This document shows positions 44,577 to 57,075 of a stretch of DNA of 64,000 bases, in pieces. Source of the stretch: Euryodendron excelsum (Eukaryota > Streptophyta > Magnoliopsida > Ericales > Pentaphylacaceae); contig CM065396.1 of assembly GCA_033060915.1 (NCBI GenBank), forward strand, positions 8,943,001-9,007,000, in the 5' to 3' direction. The position numbers were made by a program, and so were the translations under genes. Position 1 is the first letter of the stretch. Each line of letters starts with the position of its first letter. The notes below the pieces were generated by a model. That model was not told where the DNA came from and did no database searches. It saw nothing but the letters and a program-made list of their open reading frames with translations.

Positions 44577-47500
44577 CAGAGCCTCGTTCAACGTGAAGGA
44601 GGTCTAAAAACTTAACCTAGAAATCACACAATTCGATACACACAACTCGAACACCTCAAAAAACCCTAGCCTCCCTAGGTTTTCCAAACCCTAGCCACTA
44701 TACACAAACCCTAGCTTCCTATACACTCATACACACCCCTATACACTCATACACTAGCCTTCAACCACTCTCTCAAGACTTGAAGAGCAACCATTCAAAG
44801 CTTGAAGACAATCCTTGAAGACTGAGGGTGAAGATCAAAACCAAAGACTGAAGACCGAAGACTGCACGGCGCGCAAAATAAACAAGAAACAAGGTAGGCT
44901 TTCTATTTAAATTTCCGCACTTCCCCCCTCTCTCTTCTCTCTCCAACCCACTTGGGTTTTCTCTATTTTAATCCCTCATCTCTTTCCCGCCCTTTCTTTG
45001 CATGCTTGAAACAAGGGGATTTCCGGTCCATGTGTAGGATTGGACTATGGGAGAGTCACCGTGTCGGGGGCTTTCTTCTAGTCTAACCAAAGACCACGTG
45101 GGTCCGGCCCCCTTGATTATGTGGTGAAGCCTTAACCTTGTATGTTCACGACCCCAAATTGCATTGTGCATATCATAGTCTTGCATCTTCCAAAATTTGT
45201 TTTCAAACTCGTTTTCAAAACCGTTTTCAAACTTGTTTTCGAAATTTGCATAAAATTCTCTTTTTCAAAAACTTGTTTTCAAAACCACAATTCTAGGGTG
45301 ATTCTAGCCTTTCCATGGCTAGGGTTGCTTTAGGAAAGTGTTATATTAAAAGTGGCATTTTGGTCTATATTTTCAAACCTTTGTTTTCAAAACCACTTTC
45401 TTAAAGTGGTTCTAGCCCTCTTACGGCTAGAGTTGCTTTAGGAAAGTGAGACGTTTTTAATCCTTCTAAAAACTCTCTCTTTTCAAAAATCTCTTCCTAA
45501 AAATCTCTTTTTCAACATCCTGTCCTAAAACACTCCTCTCCAAAATTGTTTTCAAAAACTCCTTTCCAAAATCTATTTTTCAAAACTCTCTTTTTCAACT
45601 CCTCTCCAAAATCCTCTCCTCAAAATTCACCTTCTAAAAACATTCCCTAGATCCACCTTCCTAAAAACTCTTTCCAAAAACCTTTCTAAAAAACTCTTTT
45701 TCCAAAATCTTCCTTCTAGAAATTTCCTCTCTAGGATTTCCTTCCAAAATCTGTGTTTCCAAAAGCACACTTTCCAAAAACTCCTCCCTAGGATTCCCTT
45801 CTAGAAAATCTACGTTTCTAAAAACGCACTTTCTAAAAATCCCTTTTCCTTAGAGCCCAAGTCAAGCCCTAGAACCCACAATTAGGAAACCCTAGATTTT
45901 CTTCCCAAAAACATGGTTTTCAAACTTTGCCCCAAACCTAGGTTTCCAAAACCCCTTGTTTTCACATTCGAACGATACACGTTTCCAAAACCTATTTTCT
46001 ACGTTAAAACTACGATTTTCCAAAGCTAGGGTTTCTAGAATCTCCCTTTCCAAATCCTATCTTCCCTTTAGGAAACCAAATCCAATCTCCCCATTTAGGA
46101 AACTAGATTCCGTCCTCCGTTTTTGGAAACAAAATCAAATCTTTTCTTTTAGAAACCAAATCCAATCCCTTCCTAGTCCAAACCTTTCCTAATTCAATTC
46201 CTTCCTAAACCATAAGTTTCCTAAACCTAAACTTTAAACCTTTCCTTAAGTTTCAAAATCCATTTCTTTTCTAATTCAAATCCTTCATAATCCTCCACTT
46301 TCCTAAATCTTAGGTTTCCAAAACTTGAACATAAAAATCTTTCCTAAATTTTAAAACTCAATTTTCAAGTCTTTCCTAATTCAACCCTTTCCTAAACCTT
46401 AACTTTTCAAACTTAAGTTTTCAAACTCTTCCTAAACTCAAAACTTTCCTAGTCTCAAGATTGTCTAAAAATTGTAAAACTTTCTAAAACCTAAACTTTC
46501 TACATTTCAAATCTTTCTAAAATTCTAAGCTTCCTAAATTCAAAACTTTCTAAATTTGAAACTTTCTTAAGCTGAATTTTTCTAAACCTAAAACTTTCTA
46601 AATTCTAAACTCTCTTAAACTTCAAAATCTTTTCAAATCTAAGACTTTTCTAAACTTAAAACTTTTTAATTTAAGACTTTCTTAAGTTGAAACTTTCTTA
46701 ATTCAAACATTTCCTAAACTAAAAAACTTTCCTTTTTCAAACCTTTCCTAAAATGAAACTTTCTTATTTTCAAAACTCCCTTGTTTTCAAAGCTTTCCAA
46801 ATTCAAAACTTCCCTTTTTCAAAAAAATTTCTAAATTCAAAAATTTCCAATTTTCAAAACTTTCTTAATTCAAAACTTTCCTAATTTGAATACTTTCCTA
46901 AATTGAAACTTTCCTAAAACAACACTTTCCTAAGTGAAAACTTTCTTAAACCTGAAACTTTCCTAAAGTGAAAACTCTCCTAAACCTAAAACTTTCTTAA
47001 ATTCCAAACTTTCCTAATTTCAAAACTTTCCAAAAACAAAACATTCCTTTCCTAATTCGAACATTTTCTAAAAATTCGATCTTTCTAAATCTTCCAGATC
47101 CAACATTCCAATCCAATCTTTCTTAATCTCAAGTCTTCCCTAGGTCTCCTATCTTTCCTAAGTCTAGGTTTCCTAAACCTCCATCTTTCCAAAACCAAGT
47201 CTTTCCAAAATCAATCTTTTCAAATCAAAGTCCAATCTTCTTTTCAATTTCAATTTCTAACCTCTTCTTCTAATCTCAAATCAAATCCAATTTTCAATTC
47301 AATCTCTTTCTTCCAATCCAATCTCTCTCTTCAAATTAATCTCTCTTCAATCGGACTCCGATCCGAACTACGACTGACCTGATTCCCCCAAAGGGATACG
47401 TAGGCAACCATCATAGGTGCGGTCACAATACTTTTCAAACTTTCAATTCCACCCTCATGGGTGTGGTTTTCAAAATCTTTTCAAATCCCAAATTCCAATC

Positions 47501-48163
47501 TATTTTCAAAATTCCAAAATTTCTATTTTCAAACTTCTACTTTCAATTTTCAAACCTTTTCAATTTCAATTCTATTTTTTCAAATCAAATCAATTTCTAT
47601 TTTCCAATTCTCTCATCTTGCACTTGCATATCATGCATCATATTTTTCAAACATTGTTTTTTCAATGTAAATAGGGTTGAATTATAGTTAGTCGAAGACT
47701 CTCATAGGTGAATCTAGGGTAGATTGACATGTAGGTACCGAAAGGGCGGGCTAGGGTGATAGCTTAGTGCGTCTTCCCTACACGTAACCAACCTCCGAAC
47801 CTAGATCACTGTTTTCATAGACCAAAAGGAGTTATTTTTCTAAAAAGGGCTAAATGTTTTCCAAAGGTTGCCAAACAACCAGTTTTCCTTAAAAACCCTC
47901 TCTTGAGGATGTTTTCAAAAATCATTTTCCAAAAACCCTAAGTATAGTCTTCGGATTATTCTTAGTTTTTAGGTGACCTAATTCACCTTAATCAAGTTAG
48001 GTGGCGACTCCGAATCTTTTTCAAAAGCCCTTTACTCAAACCAGTTTTTCAATTCAAACCTAGTCGCACTCATTCTTTTAAGAGGGTGAGTTCTAACGAG
48101 AGAGTACAGTGTTTTTCCCACTTGGGTGAGTATTCCTCGAGTGCGAAAAATCTGGGCACGATA

Positions 48164-48168
48164 GACAT
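48164..48168. repeat. Target-site duplication GACAT, right copy (nested solo LTR)
   Basis: It matches 42615-42619. The outer LTR resumes here. Confidence 0.9.
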
Positions 48169-51100
48169 TTTCCGAGACTTTCCGGTCAAGATCACCATTT
48201 TGCCCCTAGGCATCCGAACGCTCCGGGAACCACACCGGCTCTGGGTATCAAACCGGTAATGTCCCGAGAATACTTTTTATAGTGTTCTCAACCTTCCTTT
48301 ACCTTTCCGGATCATTCCGAGTCAGTTCCGGCCAACCCGGCACAAAATGACCGTTTTGCCCTTGGAGGGCTGGTCTCCTTTTTCGACCACACCGGCTCTC
48401 GGTATCAAACCGGTAACCTCCTGAGGCTACTTTTTATAGTAATGTCAACTCCCCTTTACCTTTCCAGATCATTCCGAGTCAGTCCCGGCAAACCCGGTAC
48501 AAAATGACCGTTTTGCCCCTAGTGGGCCGGTCTCCTTTTTCAACCACACCGGCTCTAGGAATCAAACCGACAACCTCTAGGAACATTCTAAATAATGTTT
48601 CTAGATCCCAAGTCTTCTCCTGGGACAGTCCGAGTTTGTCCCGACAGTTTCCCGGTCCGATTGACCGTTTTGCCCCTAAGGGCTCGGTCAACCATGCCGA
48701 CCCATTTTGTCCTCGCTTTTTAAGTCAAATACCTCCAGGACACTATTTTAAGTGTTCTTGCTTCTTTCCGGCCTTCCGGGTCATTCCCGGCTCCTCCAAA
48801 TCATTCCCGGACTTTCTGGAGTCACTCCTAGTGAAGCCAGGCTAAAAGTTGCATGGTAATCACTAGTACATGCGCCCAAATATAGTCAAAGATACGTTGT
48901 TTGCCGACCTTAAACCTTTCCTAATTGGCTGGCGCCACTAGTAGTGGCACCAAGCCAAAAAATGGCCTGGCGCCACTCCTAGTGGCGCCAGTGTAAAGTT
49001 TGCCCTGGCACCACTGCAACAGGCGCCAGGTTTGTCCAACTTCTACAAATACAGAGCCTCATTTAACGAGAAAAGGGTCTGCAAAGTTAACCTAAAAATC
49101 CTATATTTCGATATACAGAGCTCGAGCACCTCCAAAACCCTAGCCTCCCTAGGTTCTCCCAAACCCTAGCCACTATACACAAACCCTAGCCTCCTATACA
49201 CTCATACACTCCCCCATACACTCATACACTAGCCTTCAACCATGCTTTGAAGGCTTGAAGAGCTACAATCTAAAGCTTGAAGACAACCCTTGAAGACTGA
49301 AGGTGAAAATCAAGACAAAGACCGAAGACCGAAGACAGCGCGGCGCGCAAAATAAAGAAGACATACGGTAGGCTTTCTCTTTAATTTTCTGTACTTCCCC
49401 CTCTCTCTTCTCTCTCCAACCCACTTGGGGTTTCTCTATTTTAATCCCCCATATCTTTCCCCCCCTTTCTTTGCATGCTTGAAACAAGGGGATTTCCGGT
49501 CCATGTGTAGGATTGGGCTATTGAAGAGTCACCGTGTCGGGGGCTTTCTTCTAGTCTAACCAAAGACCACGTGGGTCCGGCCCCCTTGATTATGTGGTGA
49601 AGCCTTAACCTTGTATATTCACGACCCCAAATTGCATTGTGCATATCATAGTCTTGCATCTTCCAAAAACTGTTTTCAAAGTTGTTTTTCAAAACGTTTT
49701 CAAACTTGTTTTCAAAATTGCATCAAAATCTCTTTTTCAAAAACATGTTTTCAAAACCACAATTCTAGGGTGATTCTAGCCTTTCCATGGCTAGGGTTTC
49801 TTTAGGAAAGTGTTACATTAAAAGTGACCTTTTTAGTCTATATTTTCAAATCTTATTGTTTTCCAAAACCACTTTCTTAAGGTGGTTCTAGCCCCCTCAT
49901 GGTTAGAATTGCTTTAGGAAAGTGAGACATTTTCATACTTTCCAAAAAACTCTCTCTTCAAAAATCTCTTCCTAAAAATCTCTTTTTCAACATACTTTCC
50001 TAAAACTCTTCTCTTCAAAATTGTTTTCAAAAACTCCCTTCCAAAATCTATTTTTCAAAATTCTCTTTTTCAACTCCTCTCCAAAACTCTCTCTCCTAAA
50101 AATTCACTTTCTAAAAATGCTCCCTAAAAATCTTTCCAAAAACTCTCTTTTCCAAAATCTTCCTTCTAGAAATTTCCTCTCTAGGATTTTCCTTATTAAA
50201 TCTACGTTTCTAAAAACATACTTTCCAAAAACTCCTTTTCTTTAAAAATCTCTTTCCAAAAACTATCATTTCGAAAATTCTTCCCTCTAGAAACTCCTCT
50301 TTAGGTTTTCCTTCCAAAGTCTTCGTTTCCAAAAACGCACTTTCCAAAAACTCTTTCCTTAGAGCCTAAGTCATGCCCTAGAACCCACAATTAGGAAACC
50401 CTAATTTTCTTTCCAAAAACATGATTTTCAAACTTTGCCCCAAACCTAGGTTTCCAAAACCTCTTGTTTTCACATCCAAACGATACATGTTTCCAAAACC
50501 TATTTTCTACATCGAAACTATAATTTTCCAAATCTAGGGTTACTAGAATCTCCCTTTCCAAATCCTTGCCAAGTCCTAGCTTCCCTTTAGGAAACTAAAT
50601 CTAATTTACCCGTTTAGGAAACTAGATCCTATCCTCCGTTTTTGAAAACAAAATCAAACCTTTGCTTTTAGCAACCAAATCCAATCCCTTCCTAATCCAA
50701 ACCTTTCTTAATTCAATTCCTTCCTAAACCATAAGTTTCCTAAACCTAAACTTTAAATCTTTTCTTAAATTTCAAAATCTAAATATTTCCTAAATCGAAT
50801 CTTTCTTAATCTTCTCACTTCCCTAAACCTTAAGCTTCCAAAACTTGAACATAAAAATCTTTCCTAAGCTTTAAAACCCAACTTTCAAATCTTTCCTAAT
50901 TCAACCCTTTCCTAATTCTACCCCTCTTCAAAATCTTATTCGAATCCAAGCTTTCAAATCTTTCTTAAACTCAAACCTTTCCTAATCTCAAGATTTTCTA
51001 AAACTCTAAAACTTTCTAAATTTCAAATCTTTCCAAATTCAAAACTTTCTAAATTTGAAACTTTCTTAAGTTAAATCTTTCTAAACCTAAAAACTTTCTA

Positions 51101-52580
51101 AATTCTAAACTCTCTTAAACTTCAAATCTTTCCAAATCTAAGACTTTTCTAAACTCAAAACTCTCTTAATTTAAGACTTTCTTAAGTTGAAACTTTCTTA
51201 ATTCAAACATTTTCTAAACTAAAAACATTCCTTTTTCAAACCTTTCCTAAAACAAAACTTTCTTATTTTCAAAATTTCCTTGTTTTCAAAGCTTTCCAAA
51301 TTCAAAACTTCCCTTTTTCAAAACATTACAAAATTCAAAACTTTCTTAACTTGAAACTTTCTAAATTCTAGGCCTTTCTTAAACTAAATTTTCCTAAAGT
51401 GAAAACTTTCCTAAACCTAAAACTTTCCTAAATTCAAAACTTTCCTAATTCAAAAACTTTCCAAAGATGACACTTTCCTAAATCGGACCTTTCCTAATTC
51501 GAACATCTCCTAAAATCCAATCCTTCCAAATCTTCCAAGCCAAGTCAAATCTTTCCTAGGTCTCTTCTCTTTCCTAAGTCTAGGTTTTCTTAAACCTTCT
51601 CTTTTCCAAAACAAGTCCAAATCTATTTTTTCAAATCCAAGTCCAATCTTTTCCAAAATTTCAATTTCCAATCTCCTCTTCTAATCTCAAACCAAATCCA
51701 ATTTTCAATTCAGTTTCTTTCTTCCAATTCAATCTTTTTCTTCAAATCAACTCTTCTATTTTCAATCGGACTCTGGTCCGAACTACGGCTGACCTGATTC
51801 CCCCAAAGGGATACGTAGGCAACCTTCATAGGTACGGTCACAACACTTTTCAAACTTTCAATTCCACCCTCATGGGTGCGGTTTCCAAAATCTTTCCAAA
51901 TCTCAAATTCCCATCTACTTTCAAATTTTCTATTTTCAAATTTCTATTTCTAAATTTTCAAACTTTTCAATTTCAATTCTATCTCTTCAAATTTCTTTTC
52001 AAATCTATTTTTCAAGTCTCTTTCCTTACACTTGCATACCATGCATCATGTTAGTTTCTATTCAAACATTATTTTTCTAAAAGTAGATAGGGTTGAACTA
52101 TAGTTAGTCGAAGACTCTCATAGGTGAATCTAGGGTAGATTGACATGTAGGTACCGAAAGGGCAGGGTAGGGTGATAGCTTAGTGCGTCTTCCCTACACG
52201 TAACCAACCTCCGAACCTAGATCACTGATTTCAAAGACCAAAAACGGAGTTATTTTTCAAAAGGGGCTAAATATTTTCTAAAGGTTTCCAAACAACCCAT
52301 TTTCTTAAAAACCCTCTCTTGAGGTGGTATTTTCAAAAATCGTTTTCCAAAACCCTAAGTGTAGTCTTCAGATTATTCTTAGTTTTTAGGTGACCTAACT
52401 CACCTTAATCAAGCTAGGTGGCGACTCCGAATCTTTTTCAAAAGCCCTTATTTCAAATCAATTTTCAATTCAAACCTAGTCGCACTCATTCTTCTAGGAG
52501 GGTGACTTCTAACGAGAGAGTACAGTAATTTTTCCCACTTGTGTGAGTATTCCTCGAGTGCGAAAAATCTGGGCGCGACA

Positions 52581-52585
52581 ACAGG
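52581..52585. repeat. Target-site duplication ACAGG, right copy (outer solo LTR)
   Basis: It matches 41838-41842. The PMD-type reading frame resumes directly after it. Confidence 0.9.
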
Positions 52586-53136
52586 CGGCAGTTTCATGAG
52601 GAGTTCCGATCAGTAGGAGCTCCACCGGAGTATATGTTTGGAGCCTTGGTGGCGAGGGTGCCTATCCCCTATCAGGAGTAGCAGCCGGGTACCGGGTTCT
52701 TACTTCCTCCAGACACGGACTACGCTGCATACTTCGAGGCTCATTCTGTCGGTGCCTTCACCCGGTTTGAGGTAGTAGTCGGCAGGTATGTTGTTGGTTA
52801 GGAAGTGGTTGACTTATGGCGCCGAGCTGGCGGATATGTGCCCTAAGCTAAGTTTGCTGCTGTGAGAGACCAGAGAGATCAGTACCAGATGGAACGGGAT
52901 TAGTACCAGGCTGAGGTAACTTCCCTAACGGCTTGGTTATCTCAGATGGGCGGTGGTGGAGTATGCTGTTCTTTTTCTGCTTCTTTTGTTCACTCTACTA
53001 TTCTCTAGTTATTCCTTTATCTTTCTGATTCTGGCTGTTTCTTCTCTGTAGGACGCTGGTGCTTCGAGCAGCTATCACCTCCTCCGATGCCAGGTTTCGG
53101 GGATTTTGATCCAGATGACATTGATTTTGACCTTTG
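52586..53136 (+). pseudogene. PMD-like gene, 3' part with a terminal intron
   Basis: This continues the frame that stopped at 41842. It reads through HEEFRSVGAPPEYMFGA, PYQE, a stop, then GTGFLLPPDTDYAAYF and VTSLTAWLSQMGGGG. A likely intron, 52961-53051 (GTATGC to CTGTAG), follows. After it, one phase gives a terminal acidic tail (GDFDPDDIDFDL, then stop at 53136). That phase is not the one reached by simple joining, so one frame change is implied. At least five stops are in this part. Function is unknown. Confidence 0.55.
52961..53051 (+). other. Predicted intron in PMD-like gene
   Basis: 91 bp from GTATGCTG to CTCTGTAG, T-rich before the acceptor. The phase is uncertain. Confidence 0.4.
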
Positions 53137-55533
53137 ATGGATGCCCCTTGCCGAGACCTGATCTTCTTTTGCCCCTATTCCTGAGATGTATTTATGTTTG
53201 ACAGTTTTATCTTGATGGATAATTTTTATATTTAGATGCACAGATAGACAGATGTATTTATGGTCTTTATAGCTAGGCATACGATCAGATGCATGTGATG
53301 GATGATGATGTTATGTATCTATTACATGAGTTGATGTTCGTAACTTCTGTTTTTACATGGAGTTATATCCTACATATGCAAAGCTCATGCTGACATTTTT
53401 TCCTTTTCTTTTTTTTTATTATTAAATGAATGCACAGACTAGAAATACATTAGCTAACAGAATGATAAGGGGTGTTGTCGAACTTGGTATCTTTGAAATG
53501 GTAACTCCTTCCTTTTTAGGGGTCTAGCCTCTCCAGGCTCAACCTTACCTTGATTGGATGATAGCACTTTGCAACTTTCTCAACCTTCTGACCCTCTCTG
53601 ATTCTCTGTTCCGAGGTTAGTGTATATGATTATTGGGCTGAAACTCTCAACTGTCCAGGTTTTAGCAATAGCTTACCTAACCTTTAACAGAGCAATAAGC
53701 GGCCAGTCTTTTCAATTCAGGGAGACTTTGTTTTAGGACCATAAGGTAGGCTAGGTTATGGGGTTTTCGAAAGAACAGGTTATATAGGCCCAAATTCGAT
53801 GTTGTTTTCAGCAAGCTTTAGATCCATACTGTCCTTGACTATTTTCTCAGTAGGGCTAGCATCCTTTTTGGCTTTGGTAGCGGGTCTAGCTCATTTAGAT
53901 CAAGCAATCTGTTTTCAATCAGAATGGACTTTAGTAAGGTTGTAATGTCGGCCATGGTTTTGGGATTTTTGCAAGAAATGGTAAAGGCTCGAACCTATTA
54001 TTTCTACTAAGTTTCTTCATAACCTAGGATCACTTTTAAATTTCCTTCTTGCTTTTTACTATATACTTCTCAGGGTGAAAATGACTCTTTTCTTTCACCC
54101 TTTCTGTATGCTTTTCGAGACAAATATGGCTCTCTTCCCTTTCGATCTTCTTATTCTGCTTTTGAAGACGACTCAATCATGGTTTTCTTCAAGCCTTTCC
54201 TTAGAATTTTTTGTTTGGCCTTATGCCCCTTGGCAACTTTTTTTTCCTTTGCTTTTTTTATTTTTATCCCTATTATGAAACGAATAATTTTTCAACCCTT
54301 TTATCTTAGACCTTTTCCTTGGCAGTTCAATCTATCCAATCTCAGCAGTGATCCCTAGGTTGGGGTTTTCTTGAAAAAAAACTAGATGACTCAATGGGTT
54401 TGGCAAGGGATTGCTTTTGACTGTATGGGAAATGAAGTGAGGGCCACTCTTCACTTTGAACTAGATTGCTTGATCTATAGAGCTTTCTACGTTGCCCTAA
54501 CATGATAAGGGGGTGGATACCATTCCTAAAGTTTTCAACTATTGTCTGCCCTAGTGTGGGGGGACGGTCTTGGATCGGGGTTGACAAAGAAAATTTTAGC
54601 TTTCCGTGAGGCACTTGGGTTAAGCGAAGGGAATATAAGCACATTTGTTTTTGTAAGGGAAAACGAAAGATGGCTCATCTTCATTTCGATAGTCTGGCCA
54701 CACATCACTAAGCTTCGGTATCTTACAAGTGTTGCCTTTGGGTAGTATCCTCACTCATCCAAGAACTCTCTCTCTTTGAAAAGTTGATCATTTGGCGAGT
54801 GGTTAACTCATGCTATCATCCCTTAAAGTCAAATCATTTCATGAGACAAACCATGCCCCTTTGCATAGGAAGTAACTATCATTCCCAAGAGACATATAAG
54901 ATAACAGTAGAGAATAAAAAGACTTAATCATTCTATAATATCAGTGAAAATCATATACTTCTTGTTTGAAAGAAAAAGAAATGCAAATATTAATTTAAAA
55001 CGAAAAGGTAAAGGGATAGAAAGAAAGTGGGTGAAAACACCCCTCTCTTACACGCTTTTGAAGGGAACCCATTTCAGTAAGGCTTTAGGACAATGCCCAT
55101 ATCTTCGATGCTCCATTTCTCGACCCGGATCCTCGGCCAAGGCGAGATAGGCATAGGCTTCTCCTAGAGCTCTATTGACGCTGCTGGCATGGTTGTCAGC
55201 CTCCTTCTTGTTCTTTGCAGTGGGTTCTTCTATAAATAGGGTGACTAGTTCACCCCTTTCTAACTCGAACGGTTCTGTCTGTGCTCTTGGCTTCTCTAAC
55301 CCCTAGCTCGTTTCTTCTTAGTTGTACTCGGTTGTGGGCTAAGGGTTCTCTAGTCAGTGATGTTCCGCCGCGGCATACTTTGGATGCAGAAACTCAGCGC
55401 CCCATCCATCAACAGCCATGTTCTCAGCAAACTCATTTTCTGGAAACATTCGCTCCTCAATAGGCCAGTCAGAAGCATCAGGCACCTCATCAGGGTTATA
55501 GAGATAAATTGGGCATAATGGGAGATCCTCCTC
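53137..55533. other. Internal DNA of the Ogre-like element, no recognisable pol
   Basis: About 2.4 kb between the PMD-like gene and gag. The longest frames are 100 codons or less and show no RT, protease or integrase motif. The minus-strand segment 55350-55607 is a frame-shifted continuation of the gag tail. In complete Ogre elements protease and RT would begin here. Confidence 0.6.
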
Positions 55534-57075
55534 CTAGTCATCTTCTTCATCGGTCTCCCAGTTGTCCTCATAACCTTCGGCTTCGAGCTCATCGAACTCT
55601 CCCTCACCTTCCATTTCTACTAGTGTCATGTTGACGGTGTGATGCAGCAGAGGGTTAGTGGTCACATTGGGGGTCAGAACAGGTTTTACCGGCTGCAAAT
55701 CAATGGTCTTATAGTTGATCAAGTCTTGGATTTTGTGCTTGAGAGCGAAGCAGCTTTCGATGTCGTGCCCTTGGCCACCCGAATGGTATTCACATGTAAG
55801 GGCGACATTAAAGGTTAGGGGTAGAGGGCTTGGCAACGGGTGAGCAGGTATGGGCTTCAGGATGTTGTTCTTTAGCATGTTATGGTAGGCCTCAATTTGG
55901 GTGCAGGCTAAGGCATCGAAGGTACCAATACGTTGAGCAGGTCTATTAAAGTTGGGTCGTGCCCCAGCAGGGCCATAGTTTGGGGGTGGAACAGGCATGG
56001 TCAAGGTGGGTAAGGGCAGGATAGGGTGTGACTGTAGTGGTGGACGGTATTGGGGTGGTTCGCCAGGTAGAATGGCAGACACTTCACTTTCCTTCCTGTT
56101 TATTCCCTTTGTAGTAGCCACTTTCTTGACTATGTTGGCGGTACTTTCTTTAGTCTTGGTGTAGGGGTGCATAATCCTCCCTGTCTTGAGGCCATTTTCT
56201 ATCATTTCTCCTTGCATGATGAGCTCGAAGAAGCTTTTCCCTAGACTTGTGCAGAGCTTCTCATAGTATATACCCTGAAAAGTATGTACGAATAGTTGTA
56301 CATACTCCTTCTCTTCTAGCGGGGGATTAACTTGTGCAGTGGCCTCCCTCCATCTTGGGGCATATCCTTTAAAACTTTCCTTCTCACCCTTGCTCATAGT
56401 CATCAGGGACCATCGGTCAGAGGTAAGATTAATATTGTGACGATATTGGGCTTTAAATGTGCTGACTAGCTCAATCCAGGTTCTGATCTTCCTTAAGTCC
56501 AGACGAGCAAACCATTGTAGAGCAGACCTCGTAAGGTTATGTTGGAATAGCTGCATAAGGAGGTTCGGATCATTGTCGTGACCACTTAGCGCTCCAGCAT
56601 AGAGACGAAGATGAGCAACGGGGTTACCAGTGTCGTCATACTTTTAGAAGTCAGGCTTTTTGAACCTAGCAGGTCTCGGGTGGTCAGGAAAGAAACAGAG
56701 CTGGTCATAGGAAGTGAACCCGTAAGTATCGTGGCCATGGAGACTTCGCAGCGAATCCTCTAACCCTTGGATTTTCAGATTGAAAGGGTCTAAAGGGGCC
56801 TTCTTTACGACATGTGAAAGTAATATGATCTCTTCCTCTTCAATGCTGACCCCTTTGGCATCTTCCTTATTCCTCTCAGTATTGTCGGACTGAAGCACAA
56901 TCCTTAGATTAACGGGTTCAGGGTCCTTGGATGATGTCATAGATGATGATGGGACTACGGCAGCATCCTTCATAGCCATAGTTTGAATGAGTTTGAACAT
57001 CTCATCCATCTTGGTCCTCATTTCATTGACTTATTTCCGAGAGATTTGAGATGATTCTTCAGGGTTAGTAGCCAT
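55534..57075 (-). pseudogene. Ogre-type gag
   Basis: It probably starts with ATG at 57073-57075 (MATNPEESSQISRK). A stop follows (57028-57030), then an open frame from 57021 to 56644 with a stop (TAA) at its end. It then continues in the same frame to 55534. The core is typical of Ogre/Tat gag: LLMQLFQHNLTRSALQWF, IRTWIELVSTFKAQY, ESFKGYAPRWREATAQV and ELIMQGEMIENGLKTGRI. A zinc-finger-like segment, CEYHSGGQGHDIESC, with FALKHKIQDLI after it, lies near 55715-55790. The C-terminus is acidic. Only two stops interrupt it, so it is one of the better preserved frames here. Gag makes the particle. Alone it would rely on pol from a related element. Confidence 0.85.

Larger units (their letters stand above)
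42620..48163 (+). mobile_element. Nested solo LTR of the same family, plus strand
   Basis: 5,544 bp from TGTAAGCACCCC to GGGCACGATA (the last bases are changed from ACA to ATA), flanked by GACAT. It is inserted in the outer LTR at the point equivalent to its own position near 43676-43690. It has a TATA box at 44569-44576, repeat arrays at 42885-43050 and 43208-43640, and the pyrimidine-rich tract at 45440-47340. Short ORFs inside are low-complexity. Confidence 0.92.
41843..52580 (+). mobile_element. Outer solo LTR of Ogre/Tat family, plus strand, split by a nested LTR
   Basis: It starts TGTAAGCACCCC and ends GGGCGCGACA, with ACAGG on both sides and no internal region. Excluding the nested copy (42620-48163) and one GACAT, it is about 5.2 kb. 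It contains an approximately 80-bp repeat (42130-42370), a TATA-like TACAAATA near 49046, a leader-like block (49360-49650), and the pyrimidine-rich CTTTCCTAA tract (49950-51770). Solo LTRs form by recombination between the two LTRs of an element. Confidence 0.92.

Noticed and set aside
41843..52580. Full-length element with two LTRs (41843 and 42620 as tandem starts)
   Set aside because: The matching GACAT and ACAGG duplications show one LTR nested in the other, with no internal region or PBS between.
54342..54644. Minus-strand ORF of 100 codons left of gag
   Set aside because: It has no protease or RT motif and weak composition. It may be decayed pol but this cannot be supported.
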